From: Microvirga alba
GTDB taxonomy: Bacteria; Pseudomonadota; Alphaproteobacteria; Rhizobiales; Beijerinckiaceae
Assembly (NCBI RefSeq): GCF_015694465.1
Contig: NZ_JADQDO010000002.1
Span: 434,001 to 498,000 of the forward strand
Reading direction: 5' to 3'
Length of the DNA stretch: 64,000 bases
Shown here in pieces: positions 1-8,207 of this stretch (position 1 is the first letter of the stretch; each line of letters begins with the position of its first letter). The notes beneath the pieces are model-generated. The model had not been told where the DNA came from and did not search any database. It worked only from the letters and a program-made list of their open reading frames with translations. The position numbers and the translations under genes were made by a program.

Positions 1-292
1 TGTGCGTCGGGATCTCGACGCGAACCCCGCTCGACCATGCGAGATCGGTTCTTCCTCTTGGGAAGATCTTAAGCTTCAGCCCCAGGCCGCCCTCGTTTTG
101 AGCGAAGAGGACCACAAGTCATAAACCTCAGGTTGCTCTAACGCGGCGACAACGACGTTGTCGCTCACCGTATATCCTTGCAATCAATAATGTTATTAAG
201 TAACTATAACCTGCTAATGCCTTTCCGTATCACCAAAAGCCCATTCGTTTCCCAGCCTGGCGTCTCAGACCTTTCTAATTCGGACCGCGACA
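1..292. other. Left-edge non-coding region upstream of an RTX gene
   Basis: No convincing gene. A leftward frame opening with GTG at 115 stays open to the window edge (38 codons) and could be the 5' end of a gene outside the window, but nothing in it is recognisable. An 8-bp inverted repeat (GCGACAAC/GTTGTCGC) lies at 146-164. From about 175 to 240 the DNA becomes strikingly AT-rich compared with its surroundings, as it does before the RTX gene at 25531, and it probably carries the promoter of the RTX gene at 293. Confidence 0.35.
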
Positions 293-1204
293 ATGGTAGA
301 TTTTCCTAAAGAACAATCGATTTGGGCCGTCAGCCTCGAGGCCGTGAGCCCGATTCTCGTGGTCGATTACGCCGAGAACTACAATAACCATGCCGTGGCT
401 TTGGGCTTCCCGACATTTTCGGGCATCCCGCGCGGCTCGAATTACAGCCCCTACTTTGGCAGCGAGCGCGGCGACGTGCTCAGGGGTGGCTCGGAAGACA
501 ACGCCTATTACGGCTGGATGGGCAATGACAGGCTCTACGGCAACGGCGGAAATGACTATCTCGCGGGCGAGGCCGGAAACGACAAGCTCTATGGCGGCGC
601 GGGCGACGACATTCTCAATGGCGGCAGCGGCAACGACACCTTGAACGGCGGTAGCGGCAACGACACCGCCTATTTCCTTGGAAACACCAATATTAAGGTC
701 AGCCTCGCCACGACGAAGGCTCAAAATACCGGCCAAGGCAAGGACGTGCTGATTTCGATCGAGAATCTGGTCACCGGCGACGGCAATGACCGGCTCAACG
801 GATCCGCGGTCGCCAATGTTCTGATCGCCAACAAGGGCGACGACACCCTGGACGGGGGCTTCGGCAACGACAGGCTGACCGGCGGAGCCGGAAAGGACGC
901 CTTCGTGTTCAGCACGGCCTTGGACGCCAGCGCCAATGTGGACACGATCACCGACTTCAGCGTGAAGGACGACATGATCCACCTCAATCAGGCGGTGTTT
1001 TCCGCGCTGGGGGCAGGCGCATTGTCCGCCGCTGCATTCTGCGTTGGGGCGACGGCGCAGGATGGCGACGATCGCATTATTTATGACGCTGCGACGGGCG
1101 CGATCTCCTACGATCCCGATGGCAGCGGCAGCGCCGCGCAGATCCTGTTCGCCACGGTCAAGGCAGGCCTTGCCCTCTCCCAGAGCCATTTTCTGGTCAT
1201 TTGA
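293..1204 (+). CDS. Small RTX calcium-binding secreted protein
   Basis: 303 residues with no N-terminal signal peptide. Glycine/aspartate nonapeptides (GGxGxDxLx) occur in two blocks, about residues 75-125 and 162-203, for example GGAGDDILNG and GGSGNDTLNG. In known RTX families these fold into a calcium-binding parallel beta-roll. The C-terminal 100 residues (KDAFVFST..., a YDPDGSGSAAQ segment, final HFLVI) match the tail of the other RTX proteins in the window and probably carry the type I secretion signal. ATG at 293 is preceded by a weak GGA. No type I secretion gene adjoins it, so the exporter must be encoded elsewhere. The substrate or function of the first 60 residues is unknown. Confidence 0.85.
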   Translation: MVDFPKEQSIWAVSLEAVSPILVVDYAENYNNHAVALGFPTFSGIPRGSNYSPYFGSERGDVLRGGSEDNAYYGWMGNDRLYGNGGNDYLAGEAGNDKLYGGAGDDILNGGSGNDTLNGGSGNDTAYFLGNTNIKVSLATTKAQNTGQGKDVLISIENLVTGDGNDRLNGSAVANVLIANKGDDTLDGGFGNDRLTGGAGKDAFVFSTALDASANVDTITDFSVKDDMIHLNQAVFSALGAGALSAAAFCVGATAQDGDDRIIYDAATGAISYDPDGSGSAAQILFATVKAGLALSQSHFLVI

Positions 1205-1334
1205 GGGCCACGCCGGAGAGCCCCCGCGTCACCGGCTTTCGTGAAACATTGATTAATCCTCGCCTATCGTCGATAAGTGCGTCGCAAAGGCTCGAGAGCC
1301 TGACGCTTGCACGAACTCTCGCAATTGGACCGAC

Positions 1335-2057
1335 GTGATCAACAGGTTCCTCAAACCTGAAGTCCGCTATGCGCGGCGCATGGCCCGGATCGCCCGATGG
1401 GACAAACCCGTCGAGGGCAGCGCCGGTCGCGTTCGCGCGTGGGCGAACATGCTTTTGGTCGATCACGGCGTGTTTCGCCTCGTCTATCTCAACAAGCACC
1501 GGGTTTCCGACCGCCTCTGGCGCTCGGCCCAACCCGCGCCCTACCAGATCGCGCGGCTGAAGGCCGAGGGCGTGCGCACCATCATCAATCTGCGCGGCGG
1601 CCGGGAGCACGGATCCTGGCAGCTTCAGAAAGAGGCCTGCGACAGGCTGGGCGTGCATCTCGCCGAATTCATCGTGCGCTCCCGCGAGGCCCCGAGCCGG
1701 GAAACGCTGCTGACGACCAAGGACTTTTTCGACAACATCGCCTATCCCGCCATCTTGCACTGCAAATCGGGCGCGGATCGAGCCGGTTTCGTGGCGGCTC
1801 TCTATCTGATCGTCCACGAGGGCAAGACAGTCGATGAGGCCTTAAGCCAGCTCTCAGTGCGCTACGGCCATTTCCGGTTCTCGAAGACCGGCATTCTGGA
1901 TGCGTTTTTCGAGTCCTACCGCCGCAACGGCGAGGCGAAGGGCATTCCGTTCCTGACCTGGGTCGAAACCGAATACGATCCCGAAACCCTGGAGCGGGAG
2001 TTCCGCCCCGGTTTCTGGTCGAACATCCTCGTCGACCGGATCATGCGGCGGGAATAG
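1335..2057 (+). CDS. Tyrosine/dual-specificity phosphatase-like protein
   Basis: 240 residues. The protein-tyrosine-phosphatase loop HCKSGADR (residues 142-149; Cys143 nucleophile, Arg149 phosphate-binding) fits the CX5R signature, and the RTIINLRGG segment (81-89) is typical of the bacterial DSP/PTP branch. Expected to be a cytosolic phosphatase acting on phosphotyrosine or other phosphomonoesters; the substrate is unknown. The longest frame starts with GTG at 1335; an in-frame ATG at 1380 (residue 16) is an alternative. It converges on the ABC transporter gene across a short palindromic repeat. The general Asp on the upstream loop was not assigned with certainty. Confidence 0.8.
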   Translation: MINRFLKPEVRYARRMARIARWDKPVEGSAGRVRAWANMLLVDHGVFRLVYLNKHRVSDRLWRSAQPAPYQIARLKAEGVRTIINLRGGREHGSWQLQKEACDRLGVHLAEFIVRSREAPSRETLLTTKDFFDNIAYPAILHCKSGADRAGFVAALYLIVHEGKTVDEALSQLSVRYGHFRFSKTGILDAFFESYRRNGEAKGIPFLTWVETEYDPETLEREFRPGFWSNILVDRIMRRE

Positions 2058-2062
2058 CCCTG

Positions 2063-2093
2063 AGCCAAAACCGGCTTTTCGGTCGGATCATGC
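2063..2093. repeat. Short palindromic intergenic repeat (RIME-like)
   Basis: A GC-rich imperfect palindrome containing AAAACCGGCTTTTCGG followed by GGATCATGC. It resembles the sequences at 8124 and 24723 and a class of short palindromic repeats common between genes in Rhizobiales. It sits between two convergent genes and touches the stop codon of the ABC transporter, so it may also help to terminate both transcripts. Confidence 0.35.
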
Positions 2094-3869
2094 GGCCGGC
2101 GTCGCAGGCTCCGCGTCGTGCGAGAGCTGCAGCCGGTGGAGGCGGGCATAAGTGCCGGCCTCGGCAATCAGGGTCTCGTGCGAGCCCATCTCGACAATCC
2201 GCCCCGCCTCCATCACGACGATCCGGTTCGCATCGCGCACGGTGGAGAGCCGATGGGCAATCACCAGCGTCGTGCGGCCCTGCATGAGCTTTTTCACCGC
2301 GTTCTGCACGAGGCGCTCGGATTCCGAATCGAGGGCGCTCGTCGCCTCGTCGAGGAGCAGGATCGGCGCATCTTTAAGGAAGGCGCGGGCCAGCGACACG
2401 CGTTGGCGCTCGCCGCCCGACAGACGCCCGCCGCCGGTTCCGACGAGGGAATCGTAGCCTTCCGGCATCTTCATGATGAACTCATGGGCGGCCGCCGCCT
2501 TCGCCGCCGCGATGATGTCCTCCTCGGACGCGTCCGGCCGTCCGAAGGCGATATTTGCCCGCACCGTGTCGTCGAAGAGGACCACGTCCTGGCTGACCAC
2601 GGCGATGGCGGCGCGCAGGCTCTTCAGGCTCACGTCGCGCACGTCCTGCCCATCCACGAGAACGGCCCCCTCGGTGACGTCATAAAGACGCGGCACGAGG
2701 GACAGGAGCGTCGATTTGCCCGATCCGGAGCGTCCGACGAGAGCCGTGGTGCGGCCCGCCTCCGCGACGAGATCGATGCCGTCGAGCGCGACCGCGTCGT
2801 CACGATAGGAAAAGCCCAGATTCGAGAAGCGGATCTCGCCTCCGGTCACGACGAGCGGCCGCGCGCCGGGCTTGTCCTTGATCTGCGGCGCTTCGTCCAT
2901 GACGGCGAAGGTGCGCTGCAGGGCGGCGGCGGCCTCCTGCACGATGGCGTTGAGGTTACCGAGCGCGCGGATCGGCTGGGCTGCCAGGATGAGGGCGCTG
3001 ACGAAGCCGGTGAAATCGCCGACCGTGCTGCCGCCGGAGACGATGCGCTGGCCGATCAGCACCAACACCGCCGCCACGGCAAAGCCCCCGCCCGCTTCGA
3101 GCAGCGGGTCAAGCCGCCCGCGCGCATTGGCCGCCTTCATCTTCAGCTTGCGCACCTCGTCGAAGGTGTGCGCCGCCTTGCCCTTGAGATAGCCCTCGAG
3201 CCCATAGGTCTTGGCAATGCGCGTGCCGGCGAGGCTCTCGCTGATGAGACTTGCCATCTGGCCGGTCTGCTCCTGGGTCGAAATCGCCACGCGCCGCAGC
3301 TTCTTGCCGATCTTCCCGATGGGATGGGCAATGAAAGGCACGGTGACGCCTGCGACGAGCGTCAGGACCGGGTCGATCCAGAGCATCGCGCCGATCAGGG
3401 CGATGATCGTGGTGACCTCGCGCAGGAAAACCGTCGAGAGGCGCGTCAACGCCTCCTTGATGAACAGGAAGTCGGTGGTGAAGCGCTGGGTCAGGGCCGC
3501 GGGGCTCTCGCGGCCGATCTGGGCGAGATCCGCCTCGATCATGTGGCCGTAGAGGGACGTCTGCATATCCGCCTCGATCCGCGTCACGACCTTGTTGGTG
3601 AGGATCGTCAGCGCCAGGAGCGAAAAGCCCTTCACCGAGGTCACCCCGATGACGAAGAGCGGCCCCAGCAGAATCGCCGTCTGGTCTTTCGCGGAGAAGG
3701 CGTCGAACGCCTCCTTGATCAGGACCGGGTACAGGCCCGTCGCCCCGGAGACGAGGACGACCAGCACGAGCACCATCGCCAGCGTCTTGGCATGCGGACG
3801 CATCCAGTCCCGCCACAGGCGGCGGATCAAGGGAAGGGTATCGCCCCGGAAGAGGCTTTTGCGGGCCAT
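2088..3869 (-). CDS. ABC transporter, fused permease/ATPase (MsbA-type)
   Basis: 593 residues from the chosen start. The N-terminal membrane domain (about 25-310) has the architecture of type IV ABC exporters and the C-terminal ATPase has Walker A GRSGSGKST (379-387), signature LSGGERQR (483-490), Walker B ILLLDEAT (503-510) and an AHRLSTV H-loop. Such half-transporters work as homodimers in the inner membrane and export lipids, peptides or drugs. ATG at 3869 has GGAG upstream; the longer frame to 3998 would run into the RTX gene at 3943 and was rejected. It lies 73 bp downstream of that RTX gene on the same strand, but no peptidase or PrtD-like N-terminal signature points to type I secretion. 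Substrate unknown. Confidence 0.88.
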   Translation of the reverse strand: MARKSLFRGDTLPLIRRLWRDWMRPHAKTLAMVLVLVVLVSGATGLYPVLIKEAFDAFSAKDQTAILLGPLFVIGVTSVKGFSLLALTILTNKVVTRIEADMQTSLYGHMIEADLAQIGRESPAALTQRFTTDFLFIKEALTRLSTVFLREVTTIIALIGAMLWIDPVLTLVAGVTVPFIAHPIGKIGKKLRRVAISTQEQTGQMASLISESLAGTRIAKTYGLEGYLKGKAAHTFDEVRKLKMKAANARGRLDPLLEAGGGFAVAAVLVLIGQRIVSGGSTVGDFTGFVSALILAAQPIRALGNLNAIVQEAAAALQRTFAVMDEAPQIKDKPGARPLVVTGGEIRFSNLGFSYRDDAVALDGIDLVAEAGRTTALVGRSGSGKSTLLSLVPRLYDVTEGAVLVDGQDVRDVSLKSLRAAIAVVSQDVVLFDDTVRANIAFGRPDASEEDIIAAAKAAAAHEFIMKMPEGYDSLVGTGGGRLSGGERQRVSLARAFLKDAPILLLDEATSALDSESERLVQNAVKKLMQGRTTLVIAHRLSTVRDANRIVVMEAGRIVEMGSHETLIAEAGTYARLHRLQLSHDAEPATPAA

Positions 3870-3942
3870 GTATCGCTCCACGATGAGCGGCTTCGGGTAG
3901 CACGCGGATCGTGGAGCGGCAAACCGCGGGCGGTTTTCGGGA

Positions 3943-4542
3943 TCAGAAGAAAAGGAAATCCGACCAGGAAAGGGCCGTTCCGGCCTTGAGGGTCGCAATC
4001 GTCACGGCCGCCTCGACGCCGCTGCCGTCCCGGTCATAGGAGAGCGTGCCGGTCGTCTGGTCGTAGATGATCCGATCTTTTTCCGAGAGCGCTGTCGGGC
4101 CGAGGCGGAACTGCTCCTCCGCCAGATGGCCGATCGGGAGATTGAGGCGGCCATCCTTCTCGGTCCGTCCGAACGTGTCGGTTTTCAGCACGAGATCGAC
4201 CGCGTTGAAATGCTTGTAAGCCAGGAGGATCCTGTCGCCCTGCTTATGAGAGAAGTCCATGATGCGATCGATGTTGTTGCCGCCGGGAGCCCGGTCGAAC
4301 AAGAAATAGTCCGCGCCCTTGCCACCGTAGAGAACATCCCGTCCGGCCCCGCCGCAGAGAAGGTCGTCGCCGCCCTTGCCGTAAAGCGTGTCGTTGCCGT
4401 TGTTGCCGTAAAGATCGTTCGGGCCATTGCCCGCGATGATCCGGTCACTCGCCGCATTGCTGATGTATTGCTTGGGCTCAAAGGTCAGCGAGTCGAGATC
4501 GTGCCCGCCATATCCAACCGTTCCCGCTGTCCGAACCGCCAT
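3943..4542 (-). CDS. Small RTX calcium-binding secreted protein
   Basis: 199 residues. Four or five RTX nonapeptides lie at residues 38-80 (GNNGNDTLYG, GGAGRDVLYG), one carrying an unusual cysteine (DLLCGGAG). The tail contains a YDRDGSG segment and ends SDFLFF, a variant of the family ending F-x-V-I. The short N-terminus (about 37 residues) has no recognised domain. The leader TTTCGGGGGTT just before the ATG is almost identical to that of the large RTX gene starting at 57696, suggesting shared ancestry of the 5' end. An ABC exporter gene follows 73 bp downstream on the same strand. Confidence 0.82.
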   Translation of the reverse strand: MAVRTAGTVGYGGHDLDSLTFEPKQYISNAASDRIIAGNGPNDLYGNNGNDTLYGKGGDDLLCGGAGRDVLYGGKGADYFLFDRAPGGNNIDRIMDFSHKQGDRILLAYKHFNAVDLVLKTDTFGRTEKDGRLNLPIGHLAEEQFRLGPTALSEKDRIIYDQTTGTLSYDRDGSGVEAAVTIATLKAGTALSWSDFLFF

Positions 4543-4566
4543 CGCAACCCCCGAAATGTTTCTAAG

Positions 4567-4800
4567 TTACATTTTCTCGACGAATAGAAGAGATGCCTCC
4601 CTGTGTCCAGTCATGCACGCAAAGGTAGCGGCAACGGCCATTCGCGCGGGACCGGATCGTCGTGAAATCGGGATCCTGGAAGAGCCGGCCCAACCGAAAA
4701 ACCCACCAAGCGGCGGGGGCGGGTGGTTAAGCCCGAGGACCATCGAGAAATTGTCATAGGGGGTGAAGGGCAGCAGCACATGGCTGCCGCCCTTCTCCAT
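4567..4800 (-). CDS. Possible small protein coupled to the chemotaxis receptor
   Basis: A 77-codon frame whose ATG begins 4 bp after the stop of the chemotaxis receptor gene. It contains a Pro/Gly-rich middle and no recognisable domain. The only argument for it is its position, which would allow translational coupling; a weak hairpin with a T-run (about 4698-4733) lies inside it and could instead be the receptor gene's terminator. Treat as doubtful. Confidence 0.2.
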   Translation of the reverse strand: MEKGGSHVLLPFTPYDNFSMVLGLNHPPPPLGGFFGWAGSSRIPISRRSGPARMAVAATFACMTGHREASLLFVEKM

Positions 4801-4804
4801 TTCG

Positions 4805-6445
4805 TTAAGCAGCCTTGACGTCCGATAGAAACGACTGGACCTCCCGGCTGAGGTTACTCGAATGGCGAGCAAGCTCCTGTGCGGCTCCAAGCACCTGAGA
4901 GGCGGCAGCACCGGTCTCGCCTGCCCCGCGCTTGACTTCACTGATGTTCAACGTGACCTGCTCGGTGCCACGCGCCGCCTCGCTCACGTTGCGGGCGATT
5001 TCTCTCGTTGCGGCCCCCTGTTCCTCGATGGCTGCCGCAATCCCGGTCGAGATGTTCGACGTCTCCGAGATGATCTTGGCGATCTGCTGACCGATTTCGT
5101 CCGTGGCCTTTGCAGTTTGACCTGCCAGTTCCTTGACCTCGGAGGCGACCACGGCGAAGCCCTTGCCCGCCTCACCGGCCCGGGCCGCCTCGATCGTCGC
5201 GTTCAGCGCCAGAAGATTGGTCTGCCCGGCGATATTGTTGATGAGCGTGATCACGTTGTTGATCTTCTCGGCCGTGGCCGCAAGCGCCTTGACGGTGCCG
5301 TCGGTGCGTTTTGCTTCCTCGACCGCCGTGCCCGCGATTGTCATCGAGTGGGAGACCTGGTTCGAAATTTCCTGGACGGAGATCGACAGTTCCTCTGTCG
5401 CCGCCGCGACCGTCTGGACATTGGCCGAAGTCTGCTCGGCAGCACTGGCGACGTTGACCGCCTGGTTGTTGGTTTGCTGAGCCGTCGAGCTCATGGATTG
5501 CGCGGTGGCTTCCATCTCGGTCGCGGCGCTCGCCAGGCCCTGTGTCAGGCTCGAGACATTCGCTTCGAATTTCTGGGTCAGCTCATCGAGGATCAACGCC
5601 CGGCGCATCTTGGCCTCGTTTTCGGCCGCCTGCTCTGCCTCAAGACGGCGGGCCTCGATGGCGTTGTCCTTGAAGACCTGGAGAGCGCGGGCCAATTGCC
5701 CGACCTCGTCCTTGCGCTCGGCACCGGTCACGCTGACGGTGAGATCACCTGTGGCGAGGCGGCCCATGGCGCCGGTGATGTCGCCGAGCGGGCGCGCAAT
5801 GCCAGCGAGAGCGATGGCCCCGAGCAGGCTGACGGCGAGCACCAGACCGATCACCGAGGCAATGATCAACGTCCTGGACGTCGATGAGGCCAAGGCCGCC
5901 GCATCCGCGTTAGCCGCGTCGAAGGCCTTTCCACTCGCTTCCGTCCGCTCGTCCAGAAACTGTTGGACCTTGTTACGCAGGGCGCGTGCTTCAGTGCTGC
6001 TGATCTTGTACGCCGCCTGGTTCTCATTCTTCAACGCCAGGGCCGCAGCCTTATCCATGACCGCAAAGAACTCCTCGACGGTCCGCTTCAGGTCCTGGTT
6101 CATGGCGCGCCGCTCCGGCGTGTCGGCAAGCGCGATGAGGCCATCGAGGCTTTTCAGGGCTGCTTGCTCGGCCTCCCGGTAGCGCTTTTCGGAACTCGCC
6201 ATCTCCTCAGAATTTGTCTCGATGATGAGATTTTTTGCCTGATTGTTCGCCTCGTTCACATTGATTTTCGTCTCAAGAACAAGTCTGAGGCGCGCCCCGG
6301 TGACCTCGGCGAGATCATGTGTGTTCTCTGCAAGTGTATCGAGGCCGCGGCTGGCTAGAGTGATGAGTCCTATCGTAACGGCGATCATCAAGACGACAGG
6401 GATCGCGAGTTTTACGAGAAGTTTGAGGTTGTTGAGAATACGCAT
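4805..6445 (-). CDS. Methyl-accepting chemotaxis protein
   Basis: 546 residues from ATG 6445. TM1 (about 10-32), a roughly 160-residue helical periplasmic region of the four-helix-bundle type, TM2 (about 190-215), a HAMP domain ([18 protein letters not shown]) and a long cytoplasmic coiled coil. The signalling hairpin tip contains [18 protein letters not shown], the CheA/CheW-binding signature of the family. Expected to relay periplasmic ligand binding to CheA and to be tuned by glutamate methylation. Ligand unknown. An upstream ATG at 6469 is also possible, and neither start has a strong ribosome binding site. The upstream region to 6640 is very AT-rich. No other che genes are nearby, so this is an orphan receptor. 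Confidence 0.93.
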   Translation of the reverse strand: MRILNNLKLLVKLAIPVVLMIAVTIGLITLASRGLDTLAENTHDLAEVTGARLRLVLETKINVNEANNQAKNLIIETNSEEMASSEKRYREAEQAALKSLDGLIALADTPERRAMNQDLKRTVEEFFAVMDKAAALALKNENQAAYKISSTEARALRNKVQQFLDERTEASGKAFDAANADAAALASSTSRTLIIASVIGLVLAVSLLGAIALAGIARPLGDITGAMGRLATGDLTVSVTGAERKDEVGQLARALQVFKDNAIEARRLEAEQAAENEAKMRRALILDELTQKFEANVSSLTQGLASAATEMEATAQSMSSTAQQTNNQAVNVASAAEQTSANVQTVAAATEELSISVQEISNQVSHSMTIAGTAVEEAKRTDGTVKALAATAEKINNVITLINNIAGQTNLLALNATIEAARAGEAGKGFAVVASEVKELAGQTAKATDEIGQQIAKIISETSNISTGIAAAIEEQGAATREIARNVSEAARGTEQVTLNISEVKRGAGETGAAASQVLGAAQELARHSSNLSREVQSFLSDVKAA

Positions 6446-6499
6446 GGTCTTTTGATAACCTGCTTGCATCACCGCAAGAAGCGCGCGCCCCCATGACAC

Positions 6500-7238
6500 G
6501 ACATTAATCAGGCGCCCTGAACGTGAATCATGGTAGTAAACACAATATTAATTATATTTCGAAAATCTTCCTATTCGTAACTTAATCGATTAATTATAAT
6601 ATTGTTATATAACAATTCCACCTTATTCTGAGCGCAACTGCCCACTATTAGCTCCATGGCAAGGCCACGATCGCTGGTATTCAACGGACAAGCGCAGTGG
6701 GGAAATCTCCGGTTCGCGAGACAACTTGGGTGCGATGAATTACGGATCAATTCCGAGATTTTGTATACAACCGTTGCCGACTGTTGTTTCGTTGAAAGAT
6801 TGTTCAGCTGCGCGCCTTCCGTTCAGATCTGAAGAGATCGTGACGTCACGTCTATGACAGTTGAACGACAGCACATTGGCCCCCTCACCAATTCACCGCT
6901 CGACGCGCCTCGCTTGCCGTAATCGTTGCCCAAAAACTCTTCAATTGCTGCTGTCAGACCGGCAATTTGCTGATGCACATCAGCATGAGGTGGCGGACGG
7001 ACATGCCGTGTGTCCCATTCTGAGATCCGCCCCAGGATTTGGATGAACGAAGCGCTCACGAGGGGGATCCGGTTGACCACGGATCCCGGTGTCCCTGGGC
7101 GGCTCCTATCAAGCCGGTTCTGTGCGAGACCGGTTCCGGATGCGGGAAACCCTACGCTGGCATGGAGTGAGGATCGTTCGTCGGTGCGAATGGCGCGGTG
7201 CCGCCTTGGAGCGGTTCGGGCATCCCAAACACAGGTCC
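6500..7238. other. Gene-free AT-rich region
   Basis: About 740 bp with no supported gene between the chemotaxis receptor (leftward) and tRNA-Gly. From 6530 to 6640 it is exceptionally AT-rich, which fits promoter DNA for the receptor. Reading frames in 6823-7282 have poor composition and no recognisable domain. Two perfect short palindromes are present: TTGTATACAA at 6761 and GTGACGTCAC at 6840. Confidence 0.5.
6761..6770. promoter_or_regulatory. Perfect palindrome TTGTATACAA, operator-like
   Basis: A 10-bp perfect palindrome of the kind bound by GntR/FadR-subfamily repressors. It lies in a gene-free region about 315 bp upstream of the chemotaxis receptor start and no regulator gene adjoins it, so any function is speculative. 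Confidence 0.2.
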
Positions 7239-7269
7239 AAAAACGACGAAGGCGGCCCGAAGGCCGCCT
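7239..7269 (-). terminator. Rho-independent terminator of tRNA-Gly
   Basis: On the minus strand, stem AGGCGGCC/GGCCGCCT with a four-base loop is followed within six bases by TTTTT. It lies 30 bp past the 3' end of the tRNA gene, in the right orientation to end its transcript. Confidence 0.75.
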
Positions 7270-7298
7270 GCCGAAACCCTAATCAAATAGGGAGAAAT

Positions 7299-7373
7299 TG
7301 GAGCGGGCGAAGGGATTCGAACCCTCGACCCCAACCTTGGCAAGGTTGTGCTCTACCCCTGAGCTACACCCGC
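7299..7373 (-). tRNA. tRNA-Gly (GCC)
   Basis: 75 nt including an encoded CCA. The acceptor stem GCGGGTG/CGCCCGC, D-arm GCTC...GAGC, anticodon stem CAACC/GGTTG with loop TTGCCAA (anticodon GCC) and T-arm with loop TTCGAAT all pair as expected. It decodes GGC and GGT. It is transcribed leftward alone and is followed by a terminator. No integrase or duplicated 3' end was seen nearby, so no genomic island appears to use it as an attachment site here. Confidence 0.97.
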
Positions 7374-7499
7374 GCTCCGCGGCGCGCTGCGCCGTTGCGA
7401 GGCCGCTGATGTGCCCCAAATCGATTCACATTGCAAGAGGGTCCCGCAGAACTTTTTCGACGAAAGCTTGAGGGACGGATGCCGGATCGTTAGAAGCCA

Positions 7500-8051
7500 T
7501 TGTCATCTGGAGTTTTCAGCACCGTGGCCCACCTTTCTCCGCAAGCCCTTCTGGATCGCCTGGCCGAACTCGGCATCCCGGCCGAGACGGTCGAGCACGA
7601 ACCGGTCTTCACAGTGGCCGAATCGCGCCCGGTCAAGGAGCGGATTCCGGGAGCCCATTCGAAGAACCTGTTCGTCAAGGATAAGAAGGGCCGCCTCTTC
7701 CTGATCACCGCCAAGCACGAGACGCCCATCGACCTGAAGCGCGCACACGAGGCGATTGGTGCGTCGGGCCGCCTGTCCTTCGGGTCCGCCGATCAGCTTC
7801 GCGCGATTCTCGGCGTCGAGCCCGGCTCGGTGACGCCGTTTGCGGTGGCTAACGACACGCAGCGCCAGGTCACGGTGATTCTCGACGCCAATCTGATGGA
7901 GCATGAGCGGGTGAACTTTCACCCCCTCGTCAATTCCATGACGACCGGCGTGTCGCGGGAGGATCTGCTGCGGTTCCTGCACTCCACCGGTCACGACCCG
8001 CTGATTCTGCGTCTGCCCGAGCCGCCGCAAGAATTGTCAGACGACCATTGA
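7500..8051 (+). CDS. Prolyl-tRNA editing protein ProX (YbaK/ProXp-ala type)
   Basis: 183 residues from a TTG start. The YbaK/EbsC-like fold is indicated by the conserved HSKNLFVKDKKGRLFLI segment with its catalytic-type lysine, and by later PFAV and FHPLVN motifs. This family hydrolyses Ala-tRNA(Pro) (or Cys-tRNA in related members) in trans to correct prolyl-tRNA synthetase errors. An alternative start, GTG at 7524, has GGAG about 12 bp upstream and gives 175 residues; I cannot decide between them. It stands alone, followed by palindromic repeats. The family is confident; the substrate class (Ala rather than Cys) is an inference. Confidence 0.88.
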   Translation: MSSGVFSTVAHLSPQALLDRLAELGIPAETVEHEPVFTVAESRPVKERIPGAHSKNLFVKDKKGRLFLITAKHETPIDLKRAHEAIGASGRLSFGSADQLRAILGVEPGSVTPFAVANDTQRQVTVILDANLMEHERVNFHPLVNSMTTGVSREDLLRFLHSTGHDPLILRLPEPPQELSDDH

Positions 8052-8060
8052 GTTCCCATC

Positions 8061-8100
8061 TAGAGCCTGTTCCAATCCAACAAAATTGGAACAGGCTCTA
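8061..8100. terminator. Perfect 16-bp inverted repeat
   Basis: Arms TAGAGCCTGTTCCAAT (8061-8076) and its exact complement (8085-8100) enclose an 8-base loop, 9 bp after the ProX stop. There is no T-run on the 3' side, so it may be a palindromic repeat that stabilises or ends the transcript rather than a classical terminator. Confidence 0.5.
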
Positions 8101-8123
8101 GCTTATCTTCTTTTGGCGCATTT

Positions 8124-8168
8124 TCATTTCGCAAAACGGGACCGACTTTTGCGGAAAAAAATGCTCCA
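8124..8168. repeat. RIME-like intergenic repeat
   Basis: CGCAAAA ... TTTTGCG arms (8130-8136 and 8147-8153) around a GGGACCGAC core, ending in AAATGCTCC. The layout matches a widespread short repeat between genes of Rhizobiales and resembles the sequences at 2063 and 24723 in this window. Confidence 0.4.
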
Positions 8169-8207
8169 GGGACGGACCCTTCCTTCACGATTGCATTCGA
8201 GGATCGC

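Noticed and set aside
2088..3869. ABC transporter as a type I secretion ATPase for the RTX proteins
   Set aside because: No C39-like domain and no adjacent membrane-fusion or outer-membrane gene; the sequence reads as an MsbA/lipid-type exporter.
7089..7409. Rightward frame crossing the tRNA-Gly gene
   Set aside because: It overlaps the tRNA and its terminator, and the translated tRNA region is a well-known false-ORF pattern.
7239..7499. Integration site at tRNA-Gly
   Set aside because: No integrase gene or direct repeat of the tRNA 3' end was found nearby.
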